Assembly: GCA_013398015.1 (NCBI GenBank)
Contig: VZRR01010834.1
Location: forward strand, 705,370 to 769,369
DNA from: Oreocharis arfaki
Lineage: Eukaryota; Chordata; Aves; Passeriformes; Paramythiidae
Length of the DNA stretch: 64,000 nt
Direction: 5' to 3'
The notes below the pieces were generated by a model that saw only the letters and a program-made list of their open reading frames with translations, made no database searches and had not been told where the DNA came from. The first letter of the stretch is position 1, and the number at the start of each line of letters is the position of its first letter. Both the position numbers and the translations under genes were made by a program. Shown in pieces: positions 25,501-37,391 of this stretch.

Positions 25501-27296
25501 TGCCCAAACTGATATTTTTAACCATCTGCTTGAAGAATTCTGTGATATACCGGTATGTCTTCAAGGCATAGTGTTATGCACTCCCTCAGTTTTCTTTCTT
25601 GACTTCTAACATGTACCTTTAGACATGAGGTTGGAGAAAAGGGGAATGAACTATCCTGTGGTATGGGAAAATGTCCTCTTATCTAGAGAAAAACATAGCT
25701 GTACCAGTCAAAAATAGAAGATATCATTCATTGAGTTGCTCTGAAGGTTGCAGTGCTCTAGAACACTGCTGTAAATCATGTATGGTTTGTTTTTGTTGGG
25801 TTTTTTTTCCCAGTTATAATTTTAAAAATACTCAATTTGTTTTTACATAGTCAAAACTTTCATAGTGTGTTTATTTAAGAAAAAAATAAATGTGCCATAT
25901 TTCATGTGTGTAAAGCTGCAGTACTTAGAAATGGTTAACTCAAGGCAATTAGGTTGTAGGCATTATTTTTAAATAGTCATTCTGACCTTACTGCAGTAAT
26001 ATCTCATGTTACAGAAAAGGCTGTTTAATACAAAGAGTTTTGGCAAACAAGACCCCACAGCTGATCAGAAGAGCAGGTCAAAGTCCACGGTTGTCAGAAT
26101 TAGACTGCTCTGTTGTATTCCTCTGGCTGAACATTATAATTTTTCTAATGGTACTTTTTGCCATGCTTATTTTTTAATTGTGCCTACTGTACTGCCTATT
26201 AAAGGTGGCCTTGTAAGTTTTTAATATCAGTAGAAGATGTTAATTAGCTGTATTTTAATGTTATTTCTAAAGATTAAATACTTGTGTTCACGCATAGAAT
26301 TTATTTGAAAGAATTTTCCATGCAACGAGATAAGCTTTTAAAAGTTAGAGAGAAAATATTTAAATATAAATAATTAGATGGCTTTCTGGTTTCTTGCTTG
26401 TAAAATCTTGACAAGTATTATAAGAAATATTTTGTATGCTTGGGCACTATTTCTTTCAAATATATCTTCACAACATCTAAGAAACTTCAGGAAGGTGCTA
26501 TTAAGCTTTGTTTTGAAATGTTGAAAATAAGCATTTTCAAAAGATTCTTTTACTAATTAAATCTCTTAAGGAAAGGAAATTTTAAGTATGATGTATTTTT
26601 CCATTTATAATAGCTCTTTCTGTTTTCTTTTTTTTTCACTGCATAAATTGTTGGAATTGTTTTTCTTTTCTGGGCTGTATTTACTTTGGGTCTTCATGTA
26701 TTTGAGCATTTCTGGAGTTTTGAAGGGTTAGTAACTGCAAGGGAATGTCTAACTGAAGCTGTTTTCATTGTGGCTTTATGGTTATTTCTCACATAAAATC
26801 TGTTCATGCCTATGATACTATGTTCCTTTAATGTATTTTTCATTGTAAACAGTTTTAGAGAACTTTCATCCATGAATAAGAGTCTAAACATGGCAATTTG
26901 ATATTTCAGGGCCTTGGGCCTTTTATGACAGTATGTTAAATTTTTGCCTTTCCCACGAGAACAAGCTGGCAGCAGTGTTTATGTACATAAAATCAGAGAT
27001 TGCTGCACTCCTTTGAGAAATGGGAGATTGGATCAAATCCCCAGTCCTGAAACTGGGGCAATTTTCTGACCTCCTGCGGAAGAACCAAGTTGGTCTTCCT
27101 ATTTCAGCTGAAATGTCCTACTTGCTGGAAATTATTTAATTGCACTGGAGCAGGGTTAGTAATCCAATTTCCTTGTCAAGTACCCTATGTGGTCTTTTTG
27201 CTCTTTTCTTTATTTAAAGAAAACTTGCAAACTTACTTTTTTTTAAAGTGGAAGCCTTTGAAAGGAAGTGCTGGAGAAGGGTCTGTCTCTACATAC
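22581..27296. other. non-coding stretch, nothing recognised
   Basis: Unique sequence with no recognisable gene. Around 24180-24620 open frames overlap on both strands, reflecting moderate GC content and purine-rich internal repetition, including a 12-bp inverted repeat at 24457-24489. The ATC microsatellite at 25002 is listed separately. Confidence 0.5.
25002..25020 (+). repeat. (CAT)6 microsatellite
   Basis: Six perfect CAT units. No coding context. Confidence 0.95.
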
Positions 27297-27619
27297 TGAA
27301 TCACAAAATTTCTAGGGTTGGAAGGCACCTCTGGAGATCATCTCATGCAATCCACCTGCCAAGTCAGGGTCACCTACAGCAGGTGACACAGGAACATGAC
27401 TGGGTGGGTTTTGAATGTCTCCAGAGAGGGAGACTCCACATCCTCCCTGGGCAGCCTCTTCCAGTGCTCTGCCACTCTTAGTGTAAAGAAGTTCTTCCTC
27501 ATATTGAGGTGGAACTTCCTCTGTTTTTGTTTATGGCCGTTGCTCCTTGTCACTGGGCACCACTGGAAGGAGTCTGGCACCATCCTCTTGACACCCACAT
27601 TTGAGACATTTGTGTAATG
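27297..27619 (-). mobile_element. CR1 LINE 3' fragment, antisense
   Basis: A well-preserved reverse-complement CR1 3' end begins at 'ctgaatcacaaaatttctag' and runs through 'ctggagatcatctcatgca', 'tgaatgtctccagagaggg' and 'cactgggcaccactggaag'. The minus-strand frame retains the ORF2 C-terminal segment RKFHLNMRKNFFTLRVAEHW, followed by PREDVESPSLETFKT. It stops abruptly near 27619, the usual 5' truncation. It is one of the least diverged copies in the window. Confidence 0.95.
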
Positions 27620-30600
27620 CTAGGTATAGCCTGGTACTCTGAGTATCTGCCCTGGAAGGCTGCTTCCAGTCTTGACTCCAAATCTAGTGGAGGAAATGTT
27701 TTCTTTGTCATCCTCCACAACTCTGACTGCATTTTTAGGGCTGGCAGGTACCTGCTGGATAAGACAGTGTGGATGACTAAGGTGAGGAGATCCCTGATTT
27801 TTCTACTGATTGGGAATTCTCATCAGGGTTAGTTGCTTGCATGTCTTTTAATAGAAATAAGAGGTTCACCTGTGCTAGGTGGCATGGGTGTTCAAGCATG
27901 CTCATTATCCTCTTTCCCTGAGTATCTCTTCTGTCCTCCATGCTCATGATCATTCCAGATTTCTCACAGTTCCCTTTCATAGAAGTGAAATAGGGGAGGT
28001 GGGCAGCCATAGAAGTCATGTATGTGAGATGGGCAAAGTGTCCAGATTTTGACTTGGTTTGATGTTCAGGACATAGCTGACACCTTGTAGGCAGACAGAA
28101 AAGCTCAAAAGTGATTCTCAGTTTATTAGTTGAGGGGAAAAAGTACTGGTAGAGGAACATGTGCTTTGTGGTGAGATCCAAGCTTAAATATCAGTTACCC
28201 AAAATTTTATGAGCACTGCTGCCACTTGAATGGTGAGAAGACAATCTGTTTCCCCACAGAATAGGCCATTTTAGGTGTTTGTGTTTCAGTGCTGATGAGT
28301 TTTGAGGGTTCACCTTGAGGTCATGTTGCCTTGCAGCAGTAGCTGTGAAGGAGGTGAACATACAGAAGTCTTCTAGTCATGGGTCCTCAAGTCTTTGACT
28401 ACAAGGCTGTGTTGGTAGACACACTGCACATTTAATATGAACATTCATTTTGAAAATCTACACTTGCACTTTGCCCATTTAAATCTGGCTTGATTTCTTG
28501 GTATTTCCAAGATAACAAGTTCTTCTAAGCCAAAGTGATTTATGTTTTAGGGCTCACTCCATAGTGTATTTAAGGCCTAGTCTGATCCGGTAGCTGCACT
28601 GGTATGCTGCAGGAGAGTGCTTTAACATTCATACAAGTTTTCAAACATTTAAAGGGTTTAGGACTTTGTTTAATTTATCCCAGTGTGACAAATGACTCAG
28701 AATTGGCATTTTGAAAATACTACTATCAAGGTGTTTGTTCTACAGGTGAGTTAATGACTATAACTTTTTTGGTGAGGGACGCTGCAGAAGTTAGAGCTGT
28801 TTCCCAGCTGCCTGATTACTGATGACGCTTGTGCTTCTGTTGTCGACAACCAGTCTTGGCAGTGTTGTTGGGGGCTACGTGGGTGATGGAATCTGTAAAC
28901 CCTGCTAGTGATGTATCTGTGGCAATACTAGAAGGAGGGTGTTTCGCAGGTGTATCTCCACATTTTTGCGGGTAGATTTTTATTTCCTTCTTGGCAAGTT
29001 CATATGATTTCTACAAAACCTATTGCCATAAAGATTTTGGTAGCGTAAATATGTCTCACTCTGAAAGTAGACTTCTTAAGAATTACCATTGACTCGAGAT
29101 GGGAACTAAAACGAATAGTATTCCGTTTAAAACATTTTTGCTGAGCTTCATAATTGATATTATTTTGTTGTTCCACCTCCCTCTGTTTTCCCCCACTTTG
29201 CAGCAGTGAACACCTAATTAACTTTTTTTTCCCCTGCACACTGGAAGCACTACCACCAGGAAAAAAAAAGGTGGCTTACCAGGATGCCAATTCTAAGCAT
29301 GGCCATGAAGGATATCTACCAGGAGCAAGGAGATGAGATGCTAACTCTTCCTATCGGTAGAGAAGAAAGGAGAAGTGTAGTGCAGATAGCACTGCTCCTT
29401 CCATCAGGGCAGAGCAGGAGTTACTGCATCTTGCAAAAATGGGATGGTGAAATGGGGAAGCGGTGTGAAGAGGAGGTGGAGAAGCAGGAGAGAAGTAAAA
29501 GCCCCCCTTTTTCCAGAGAAGAGGAACCAAGCAGGCAGGACTTGGTACAACAGGTACTTATATCAGGGCTTGATGAACCTCCAAAATGTAGCCAAACACC
29601 AGGGCCAAGTATCCTGTATTGAAGAAGGGGATTGTGTTGCTTTCTAAAAGTGCATAAAAGATCCCTGGAAAATTGGGTAGACTCAGGAGACCATAGGATA
29701 AACTGGGAATTGTGGCCTTGTTGTAAGGAGGGGGCTGTAAAGTTAAAGCATGATGGCTATGGAGAGATGCAGAATTAAAAGTGTAAAAGTGGTTTGGTCT
29801 TGAGACCATTGACACTGGCTGATGAACAAGCAGTAAGGCTGTTTCCTACAACTTTGTGAAGTGTTTACAGCATCACTTTCATAAAATGAACACTGAAATA
29901 GAAATATTCACATAAGGCTACAAATGTAATAAAAAATTGCCTTCCTTATTATAATTTTTAGGCCCTTCTCTGATTTTTTTTTTTATTAAATGAGCAACTG
30001 AAATTATTGCTAAGTGATTTAATATTAATACTGTCTAAGCAACACAGGGGTCCAAGGAAAACAGAACTGATTTCCACTACAGCTTTTAGAAACACAGCTT
30101 GTAGTATTGCTCTAAATAATAAGACATTTTATATTGGTTTGTACTATCTCGTTGGAAGAAAGGAAAATTTCGTTTCCGGGCTTTCTTGTGCATTTATACA
30201 ACCTGTTGAAAGAAATCAGAGTTTTCATCATTGTGAGGTGTCTATAGGGCAGTATTTAACCCAGAAGCATCACTGAGAGTGGATTATTGCTGCTGGGTAG
30301 GAGATGTAACAGTGATGGATTTCAGAAGAAGCAAAATACTTTCTAAAGTTTTTTTCTTTCAAAGAGGCATCTCTATCCAGCTCCCAGTGAGCTCTAGGCA
30401 TACGTTGCAGGGTTAGTATGTAACTGTAGCTGCTGGGTTGCTTTCCTGCTTTCCAGGTGTTTGTACCTCCATGGATTTTGCAGCAGCTATTTCAAATTAA
30501 CAGTGTTAGCATTTGTGGTTATGGCAACATCCTGCTTTAAGCCTCATCATCTTTGCTGCACATTGAAATAGAAAGAGTGCTCAGTGGTGATGCTGTTGTA

Positions 30601-32013
30601 TTTATGGAGAGTTTTGTCTTAAAAGACTTTGATGTAAGAGCAAAGCAGAATTAGCATATCAGCCCATATCATGCTCAGCTATATAAGATATTGCAAACAA
30701 TGCCAGTCATAGTTTGGGGTTTTTTAGTTGGAAGTAATACATCAGCAACGAAAAGTGACCAAGCTACGGTGCCAAAGTTACTACTTTCCCACTTGGTGGC
30801 AATTTCTCTCCTCTGCAGAATTCTGCCACTCTTTGTTTTAGGTCACTGTAGTTCACATGATTCATGACCTTTCAAAGGTTTAAATGTATATTTAAACAGA
30901 TATTGCTCTTACTGTTCACTGTTCCATGTTTTAGGGAGGAACAGATTTGAAAAAAAGGCACTTTCATTAGTATTTTGAGTCATGGTATATCTGAAAGACT
31001 ATTTCATCTCCTCATGCTTTATCTTGACAGTTAATATTATGTGAGACCAAGTCTACATAGCGTACACATCTTTATCTAAAATTGATTTAAAATACGAAAT
31101 ACCGCTGCCATTCTGGATATGGATGACCTTTTATCGATTTCAGCCAAGTTTACTTAGGCTTTGCCTGTATTTTTAAACTTAGTAACATATATATGTGAGG
31201 TTTACAGAGACAATTATCCACAGAAGGACTTGTATCAGTTTTAGGCATACACATTAATATAACTTAGTGCACAGACCTGTAGCCAGTCATTCTCAGCAAA
31301 GCTCTCATGTGTAGGCTTTGCAGTGGCTGTTAACAAACCAGCATCTTCATAATGGGCCCTGCAGCTCCAAAGTGCACCCAGGTGTTAGAGGAACCTGACA
31401 TTTTCCATCTGTGTCCTGTGTTCCTGTACAGATTTTCTCTTGTGAACTCTTTGAGTCCTGTTGCAGCTGCTTCTTCATTACTTATACTGGAATTTATGTC
31501 ATGTTTATGGTGCATCTTGAGGTAGTGGTAGTTATATTTTATCACCTGGAAAATAAAATTGACATGGGCCTTTAAATATCAAGGTAAGCAGAGTAAAGGC
31601 TGTCAGCCTTCATTATATTTATCCACTGTACATCATCCTACCTTCTGTGCAATCCCTTCATCTCCTATCCCAGAGGGATGAATTAAGAGCATGAGCTTCC
31701 TTGTATATTTGTCAGGTGAAGCAATGTCCTCACCAAAGTCAAGGACAGAAATTTTACTAATTTCATTTGGACCACATTTTCACATTGCTTTTTGATGCTT
31801 TTTTTGTAACTTGAGTACTGCTAAAATATGTAATGCCCTTCTGCGGATACTTTTAGACAAGAACTGGCTGAAACGTGGCCAATGCGTAGGAGCTCCATGG
31901 CACCACAGAACTGAGGAGGGAAGCGTGTTATTTACTGTCAGTTGACATCATTCAGCCTGTGTTTAGAATGCAGTTTTAGATATGAGAGAAAAAAATGAAC
32001 TCTATTATTGTGC

Positions 32014-32045
32014 AATACTATTGTATTCTATAATACTATTGTATT
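32014..32045 (+). repeat. period-18 short tandem repeat
   Basis: Two exact copies of AATACTATTGTATT (32014-32027 and 32032-32045), with a third decayed unit (GATACTATG) after 32052. AT-rich, probably slippage-derived. Confidence 0.85.
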
Positions 32046-33665
32046 ATCGTATGATACTATGTAATAGTGCTAGAAATAAATACTTGCCACAATGGGGTCT
32101 GTTCATAAATTTCTCATACATTTCAAGAAACTGCATATTTAGAATATATGGGCCTGGGATTCCAAAGTTTCTGCATAGTTTATCTCCTCCTACTGTCTTG
32201 GCTTTAAATTGAGGAAAGAATATTTTATAGGAGATTTATTTGTAGTTAATGTTAGCTGTATAGCGATTGCTGCTCTAGGCTGTCTTGTATTCCCCTAAAT
32301 CATGCAGATAGTGCATTGGTAACTTAAATATGAATATCTGGCAGACATATTATGGACTCAAGAGTGATTAGATTGCGATGCCTAGAATGAATTAAGTGCT
32401 TTGAATCTCTGCCTCTGTCACAAAGGAATCGTGAATTGAAGTGTCTGGCTGAAAATGCAGCTTTAAAAACCCAAAACTTTGTGAATTTTGTATTCTACTC
32501 AGCAGGTCTGCAATAGTTGCAGGCTATCAGAGGAGCTCAGGAAGAACTTTCAGGAAGGTTCTATTAATGTACGCATAGTATTAAATAGAACGATGTCTGA
32601 ATGCATGCATGAGTTCTTTGTCTTTGCTTTTCTTGAAATAATTTCTAAAGTCCAGTAGTATTGTAAAGAGGAGCAATAATGGAAGTCCAGAGTGAATCCT
32701 GAAAAACACAGTTCAGTCTATAGAAGGATTACACCTATAGAGCAGACATCTGGATGTAAACAGAGAGAAAGGAACATTTCTTGGGTCCCTAGGTATATTT
32801 CACACATTTTCTGGGAGTGAGTGAAGAAAACCTATTTGCCTTTGAATTTCTGCAGGGCATTAGTGGTACCAGAGATGTCCCCAACAGGGAATTCAGATGC
32901 CTAAGCAGCGAGTTTCTTTGGAGTTTAAGACAGAAAAAAGCCATTTCTCTACCCTGGTTGCTGCAATGATGATTGTCACAACTGGAATCTAAGTCTTCCT
33001 GAGACTACACTGCACTGCTGCTTTCAGCCTCTGTCATTAGCAGTAAAATTAATAAGTAGCAAGGCTCTGTAGTGTCGCTGTGATGTTTCAGGTGCCCATG
33101 GACAGAAGAGAGACTGGTAGGAATTGAACTCACTTTCCCAGCTAGAAGCAGGATCAGGCTGCAGCCATCACCAGCATAGGCAGAAGAAGTTTCATTAGAT
33201 TTTACATTCATCCACCTCTCTTTCATCGCACTTTTTTTTAAAATTTTATCTGGTTAGTAATTTTTATCTCTCTGAGATGAGAATACTGAATAAGCTTTCT
33301 GGTGATATTCAAGTGCAGCACTTCAGTGAAATGGAGCAATTTAAACAATACACAAAAAGTTGATCCCTTTTCATAGCTGCATGTTCCTTAATTTATACCA
33401 GCAGCCCCACAGGTACAAAGACTCCATGGCTGGCTACATAACCACTTGGCTCGTACTCCCCAGGCTCCCTGTGCTGGCTCAGGTGGGCATTTCTATCCTG
33501 GCTCCTCACCAGGACCTTGCTTTTCTTTCTAGATGCCTGAAGTACATTGCCAGTTGCAGCATGTTTCCATTGACTCCAGGGCACTTGGCTCCATACGTGC
33601 TTGCAAACAAGCACGCTTGTTCTTTCAGATAAACATGCTTGCATGGTGGGATTTCTTTTTCTTCC

Positions 33666-33690
33666 TTTTTTTTTTTTTTTTNTTTCCTTT
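33666..33690 (+). other. poly-T tract containing an ambiguous base
   Basis: A run of about 16 T is interrupted by N at 33682. The N marks unresolved homopolymer length in the assembly. Lysine- or phenylalanine-rich frames crossing it are artefacts. Confidence 0.9.
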
Positions 33691-35809
33691 TAAGTGTGGT
33701 GTTGATGCCAGTGTGGATGCTCAGCCTCCTAAGCAATGCTGGCGTTGATGAGGGCGATCCAAAGAGAGGAAGTTGTTAAATGCTGGGAAAAGGCTTCCAA
33801 AAGCAGCCTCCAGCCCGAGGCCTCAGTTCCCGCAGCTCTGATCTCTAACATGATGTGTGTGGAGCCACTCACCGGGCAGGAGAATGGAGTTGGCAGCTGT
33901 CCTCTGGGGCAGGACCATGGTCACCTTTAATGACAGTGGTCAAGGAGGAAAGTTGTCTTGCTTATTCGCTCAGTTGGGTGACAGTGTTTAGTACAGAGAA
34001 CTGGGTTGTTTGTGGGGTTTTCTTCCTCTGGACGAAACCCCTGCTCTCACATAGATTTGATTACCACACACAAGTATTAAATATACACATCAATAGGGTA
34101 TTTATCCAGGTACTTAGCCGTCCAGCTCTGAGCTGGCAACGTGGAAAGATTTGATTTGTGTATATGGAAGAGAAATGTGTATGCAGATGCATGTTGGAAT
34201 TGCCTTCTGCGCATTTGGAAATTTCATACTTAATTTCAAAACAGTACCAGTAAATATGTTGATTCAAATGAGGAAAGCTTTTTCTCTTTCAGAGAGACTT
34301 CGTTTAAATTCAGGAAGTCAAACTGCTTTGGAGTTAGCACTAGGATTTATAAAACAACATTGAAAGAGGAGTTTAATTAACATTTCACTACCCTTATAAT
34401 TGCACTGAATGCGTGTCTGGTTTATCACCCACCTAAATACGTTAGTTTGTATTTGAAGAATGTTTGTGACAGTGAGCTTGTGAGGAGAAAGCTCAGCTTT
34501 TTCCTACAATCTCATTATAGCATTTGTATATTATATTTGCTTGCTTTGACCTTGGATGATATATAGAGAATATTCAATGTATGTATCACATGTTTCTGAG
34601 CATCAGCAGTTGAGGTTTTTAACTGTTAATGTAACTTCATCTGGAATTTAATTTTTTTGTGGGGTTTTTTTGTTTTTTTTTTGTCAGAACAATGTAGACC
34701 CCGTATTAGTAAGTTGGGTATTGATGGATGAGCACACACAGGATGACAGTAATATCAAAGCAAGTCATCCCAGGGAAGGATGCTGCTCTGTGTTCTTCAG
34801 GATAGAGTGAAGAAGTAGCAGCTGCTTTTCTTTCTCTCCCTGAAGATCACAGTGATAATAGAAATGGGATATTAAAGAGGGCAGCATACATTAATGGGGC
34901 AGTAATAAAACAAATGAGACCCATTAGCGAAATCGCTGCTTGAAAAGTAGATTCCCTGATAAGTGCCCTTCAGTGCCTCATGTAGGAAAAATTGTTTCAG
35001 CACTTGTAATATCATCCATGGTGTTGGATTTTAGACTGTTGTGACAATCTAAGTGATAGAACCTTAAAATAATTTAGATGAGGATAAATTTTATTTGTAC
35101 TTACTGCCTGATAGAAAACCTGAATGATTTTATCTACATGTTGAAGACAAGTTCTTTTTTTTCAAGCCCAGTCAGAATGTTTTTGTGTATTCTCAAAATC
35201 TTACATAAAAAACCAAAGATTTTTTTGTTGCTCTGTTAAGCCTGTAAGGTGATCATGAGAGCTTTGAAAGCCTTGTTTTATTGCTGGAGCACCGGTGCTA
35301 TGGGTGCTAATATTCAAACAGACTTGGAACTGGAATTGGTGGATTTAGTGACATGTCCTGTTTTTATTTGTTGATTTTTTTATTGAATTAACAATGAAAG
35401 ATTTGCACTGCACTTAAAACACTGCATGTTTCTGTTTGCTCTCTGCTTTTTAGACCAGATTGTTTTCTGGGCAATTTAATGGATAAGGAAAATACACTTA
35501 ATTGCTGAGATTTATACAGGATGTTTCCTATAAAGAGAGAAATGTTTGGAGTTTAGAGATAAAATATGTTCACAATCCAACAAAGCTGAATATATTAATA
35601 TGAAGTTCTCTTTTACTGGCAGATGGGTGGGTCTAAGTCTCTGAATTGTCTCGTTCTGCTTCCCTTTCTCCCTCTAGAAATGTATGGCTGTATTGTGGTG
35701 GGGCTTAATTTTTTTGGTGTTTTTTTTTTTTTGTATCTCCCAATGTAATATCATTAAATCCAAGCTCAGAGTGTAAATATCAAGCAATAAGTATCTCGTA
35801 AGATGCAGA

Positions 35810-36060
35810 GGGGTGCTGGGCAAGAGCGGGGCAGGGGCACCATTGGGCTGCCTCCCTGTGCCCCCCGCGGCAGCATCCCGGGCGGCGGTGGGAGAGGAGG
35901 GCCGGGAGGCGGATGTTGCTATCGCTCTGATGTCAGGCGCTCCCGCTAACGTGTGGTTGGTTACTCTGCGTTTCAGATCGCTGCCGGTCGCGGAGCGCGG
36001 AGGGGACGGCGAGACTCCCACATCTTTCAGCGAGAAGAAAGGAGTCAGCGGAGCAGACTA
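35810..36060 (+). promoter_or_regulatory. CpG-rich segment just upstream of the FAM110B coding exon
   Basis: GC and CpG rise sharply here against AT-rich flanks ('ccccccgcggcagc', 'cccgggcggcggtggg', 'gccggtcgcggagcgcgg'). It sits 220-470 bp upstream of the FAM110B start codon. It could be a small CpG-island promoter, an internal 5'-UTR exon with its acceptor at 35971-35976, or both. No clear TATA box is visible. A strong splice donor between here and the start codon is also lacking, which fits either transcription running straight into the coding exon or an alternative acceptor being used. Confidence 0.4.
35971..35976 (+). other. candidate splice acceptor, upstream
   Basis: 'ttactctgcgtttcag' followed by ATCGCTGC is a good acceptor with a pyrimidine tract. 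If used, the terminal exon would carry about 300 nt of 5' UTR before the FAM110B start codon. A second acceptor-like site, 'ccacatctttcag', ends at 36030. Confidence 0.4.
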
Positions 36061-36208
36061 ATAGGGACTTGTGTCGGGTGCCCTTGCCCTACAAAGGCTG
36101 CCTTTAAAAGAGAAACGCAGTGTTATTTAATGAGCTGTGAGATGAGGCACTGCTGCTAACGCTCAGATCCCAGGATTCATCGGCTATTCATTGTGCTTAA
36201 TGTACATG

Positions 36209-36228
36209 TTTCTGCACCGTGCATTTAG
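36209..36228 (+). other. candidate splice acceptor nearest the FAM110B start
   Basis: 'tttctgcaccgtgcatttag' followed by GAGATCCC gives an acceptor AG at 36227-36228, 50 nt before the start codon. Splicing here would remove the in-frame TAA at 36198-36200. I cannot tell from sequence which of the three acceptor-like sites is used. Confidence 0.4.
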
Positions 36229-36278
36229 GAGATCCCAGAGAAGAATCCAAAACGGCTGCGGGGGAAAGACCACCAAAC

Positions 36279-37391
36279 ATGCCTACAGAAACATTACCGA
36301 CAGGTAGCATGGTGAAGCCGGTCAGCCCTGCCGTGACTTTCACATCTGCCGTTCCTCTCCGCATCCTGAACAAAGGACCTGACTATTTTCGCAGGCAGGC
36401 GGAGCCTAATCCAAAAAGACTGAGTGCAGTGGAGAGGCTTGAAGCCGACAAGGCGAAATACGTCAAGAGCCAGGAGGTCATCAATGCCAAGCAGGAGCCC
36501 GTGAAGCCGGCGGTGCTGGCGAAGCCGCCGGTCTGTCCCGCGGCCAAGCGAGCGCTGGGGAGCCCCACCTTGAAAGTCTTCAGCAACAATGCAAAGACTG
36601 AGAGTGGAGTCCAGCGAGAAAACCTGAAACTTGAGATTTTGAAGAACATCATCAACAGCTCTGAAGGCTCCAGCTCAGGTTCGGGGCATAAGCACGGTCC
36701 TCGAAATTGGCCGCCCCACAGAGCCGATTCGACAGAGCTGAACCGACACTCGTTCGCCGAATCCTTGAAGGTTTACCCCACGCAGGGCCGTAGCAGCCCA
36801 CAGGAGAGCAGCTCCAATGTCAGCAGAAGGCTTCTAGATCAGTCAGCAGAGACTTTCTTGCATGTCTCTCACAGCTCTTCAGACATTAGGAAAGTAACTA
36901 GTGCAAAGCCCTTAAAAGCAATACCCTGCAGTAGTTCAGCCCCACCTCTGCCTCCAAAGCCCAAAATCGCTGCCATTGCCACCCTGAAATCCCCAGAGAT
37001 TGAGGCAGTCGAGTCTGGATGCGGAGTTAGTAGAAGACCCTCCCTACAGCGATCAAAATCAGACTTAAGCGACAGATACTTTCGCGTTGACGCAGATGTT
37101 GAACGATTCTTTAACTACTGCGGACTGGATCCTGAAGAGCTTGAAAACCTCGGGATGGAAAACTTTGCAAGGGCTAACTCTGATATTATATCCCTCAACT
37201 TTCGCAGTGCAAGCATGATTAGCTCAGACTGTGAACAGTCTCAGGACAGCAACAGTGACCTTAGAAATGATGACAGTGCCAATGACCGTGTGCCATACGG
37301 CATTTCTGCCATTGAAAGGAATGCCAGAATCATCAAGTGGTTATATAGCATCAAGCAAGCTAGAGAGTCACAGAAGGTGTCCCATGTGTGA
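36279..37391 (+). CDS. FAM110B: FAM110B, centrosome-associated FAM110 family protein
   Basis: The 370-residue protein is encoded in one exon, the same length as I recall for human FAM110B and nearly identical at both ends. The N-terminal FAM110 domain covers about residues 10-125, with PLRILNKGPDYFRRQAEPNP (26-45) and RLSAVERLEADKAKY (47-61). A low-complexity Ser-rich middle (127-225) ends in the proline-rich SSAPPLPPKPKI. The C-terminal FAM110 domain (about 250-370) has RRPSLQRSKSDLSDRYFRVD and VERFFNYCGLDPEELENLGM, and ends in the GISAIERNARIIKWLYSIKQ helix. No signal peptide or membrane segment is visible. I chose the ATG at 36279 because it matches the family N-terminus and has A at -3. 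An in-frame TAA lies at 36198, and the only earlier in-frame start is a GTG. Family knowledge: FAM110 proteins localise to centrosomes and spindle poles, and FAM110B has been linked to cell-cycle progression. The biochemical activity is not known. Confidence 0.97.
   Translation: MPTETLPTGSMVKPVSPAVTFTSAVPLRILNKGPDYFRRQAEPNPKRLSAVERLEADKAKYVKSQEVINAKQEPVKPAVLAKPPVCPAAKRALGSPTLKVFSNNAKTESGVQRENLKLEILKNIINSSEGSSSGSGHKHGPRNWPPHRADSTELNRHSFAESLKVYPTQGRSSPQESSSNVSRRLLDQSAETFLHVSHSSSDIRKVTSAKPLKAIPCSSSAPPLPPKPKIAAIATLKSPEIEAVESGCGVSRRPSLQRSKSDLSDRYFRVDADVERFFNYCGLDPEELENLGMENFARANSDIISLNFRSASMISSDCEQSQDSNSDLRNDDSANDRVPYGISAIERNARIIKWLYSIKQARESQKVSHV

Larger units (their letters stand above)
27620..35809. 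other. non-coding stretch upstream of the FAM110B coding exon
   Basis: About 8.2 kb with no transposon or exon I can recognise. Probably the last intron(s) or proximal upstream DNA of FAM110B. It contains a diverged short repeat at 32014, a poly-T tract with an N at 33682, and a stretch at 34850-34990 that reads like a conserved non-coding element (see findings). Confidence 0.5.

Noticed and set aside
33506..33748. Lys- or Phe-rich frames across the poly-T tract
   Set aside because: Translation of a homopolymer containing an N. Not a gene.
36219..36278. 20-residue N-terminal extension of FAM110B
   Set aside because: The frame opens with GTG and the extension overlaps a likely splice acceptor. 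The ATG at 36279 matches the known family N-terminus.
36383..36655. 90-codon minus-strand frame inside FAM110B
   Set aside because: Shadow of the real coding sequence on the opposite strand.
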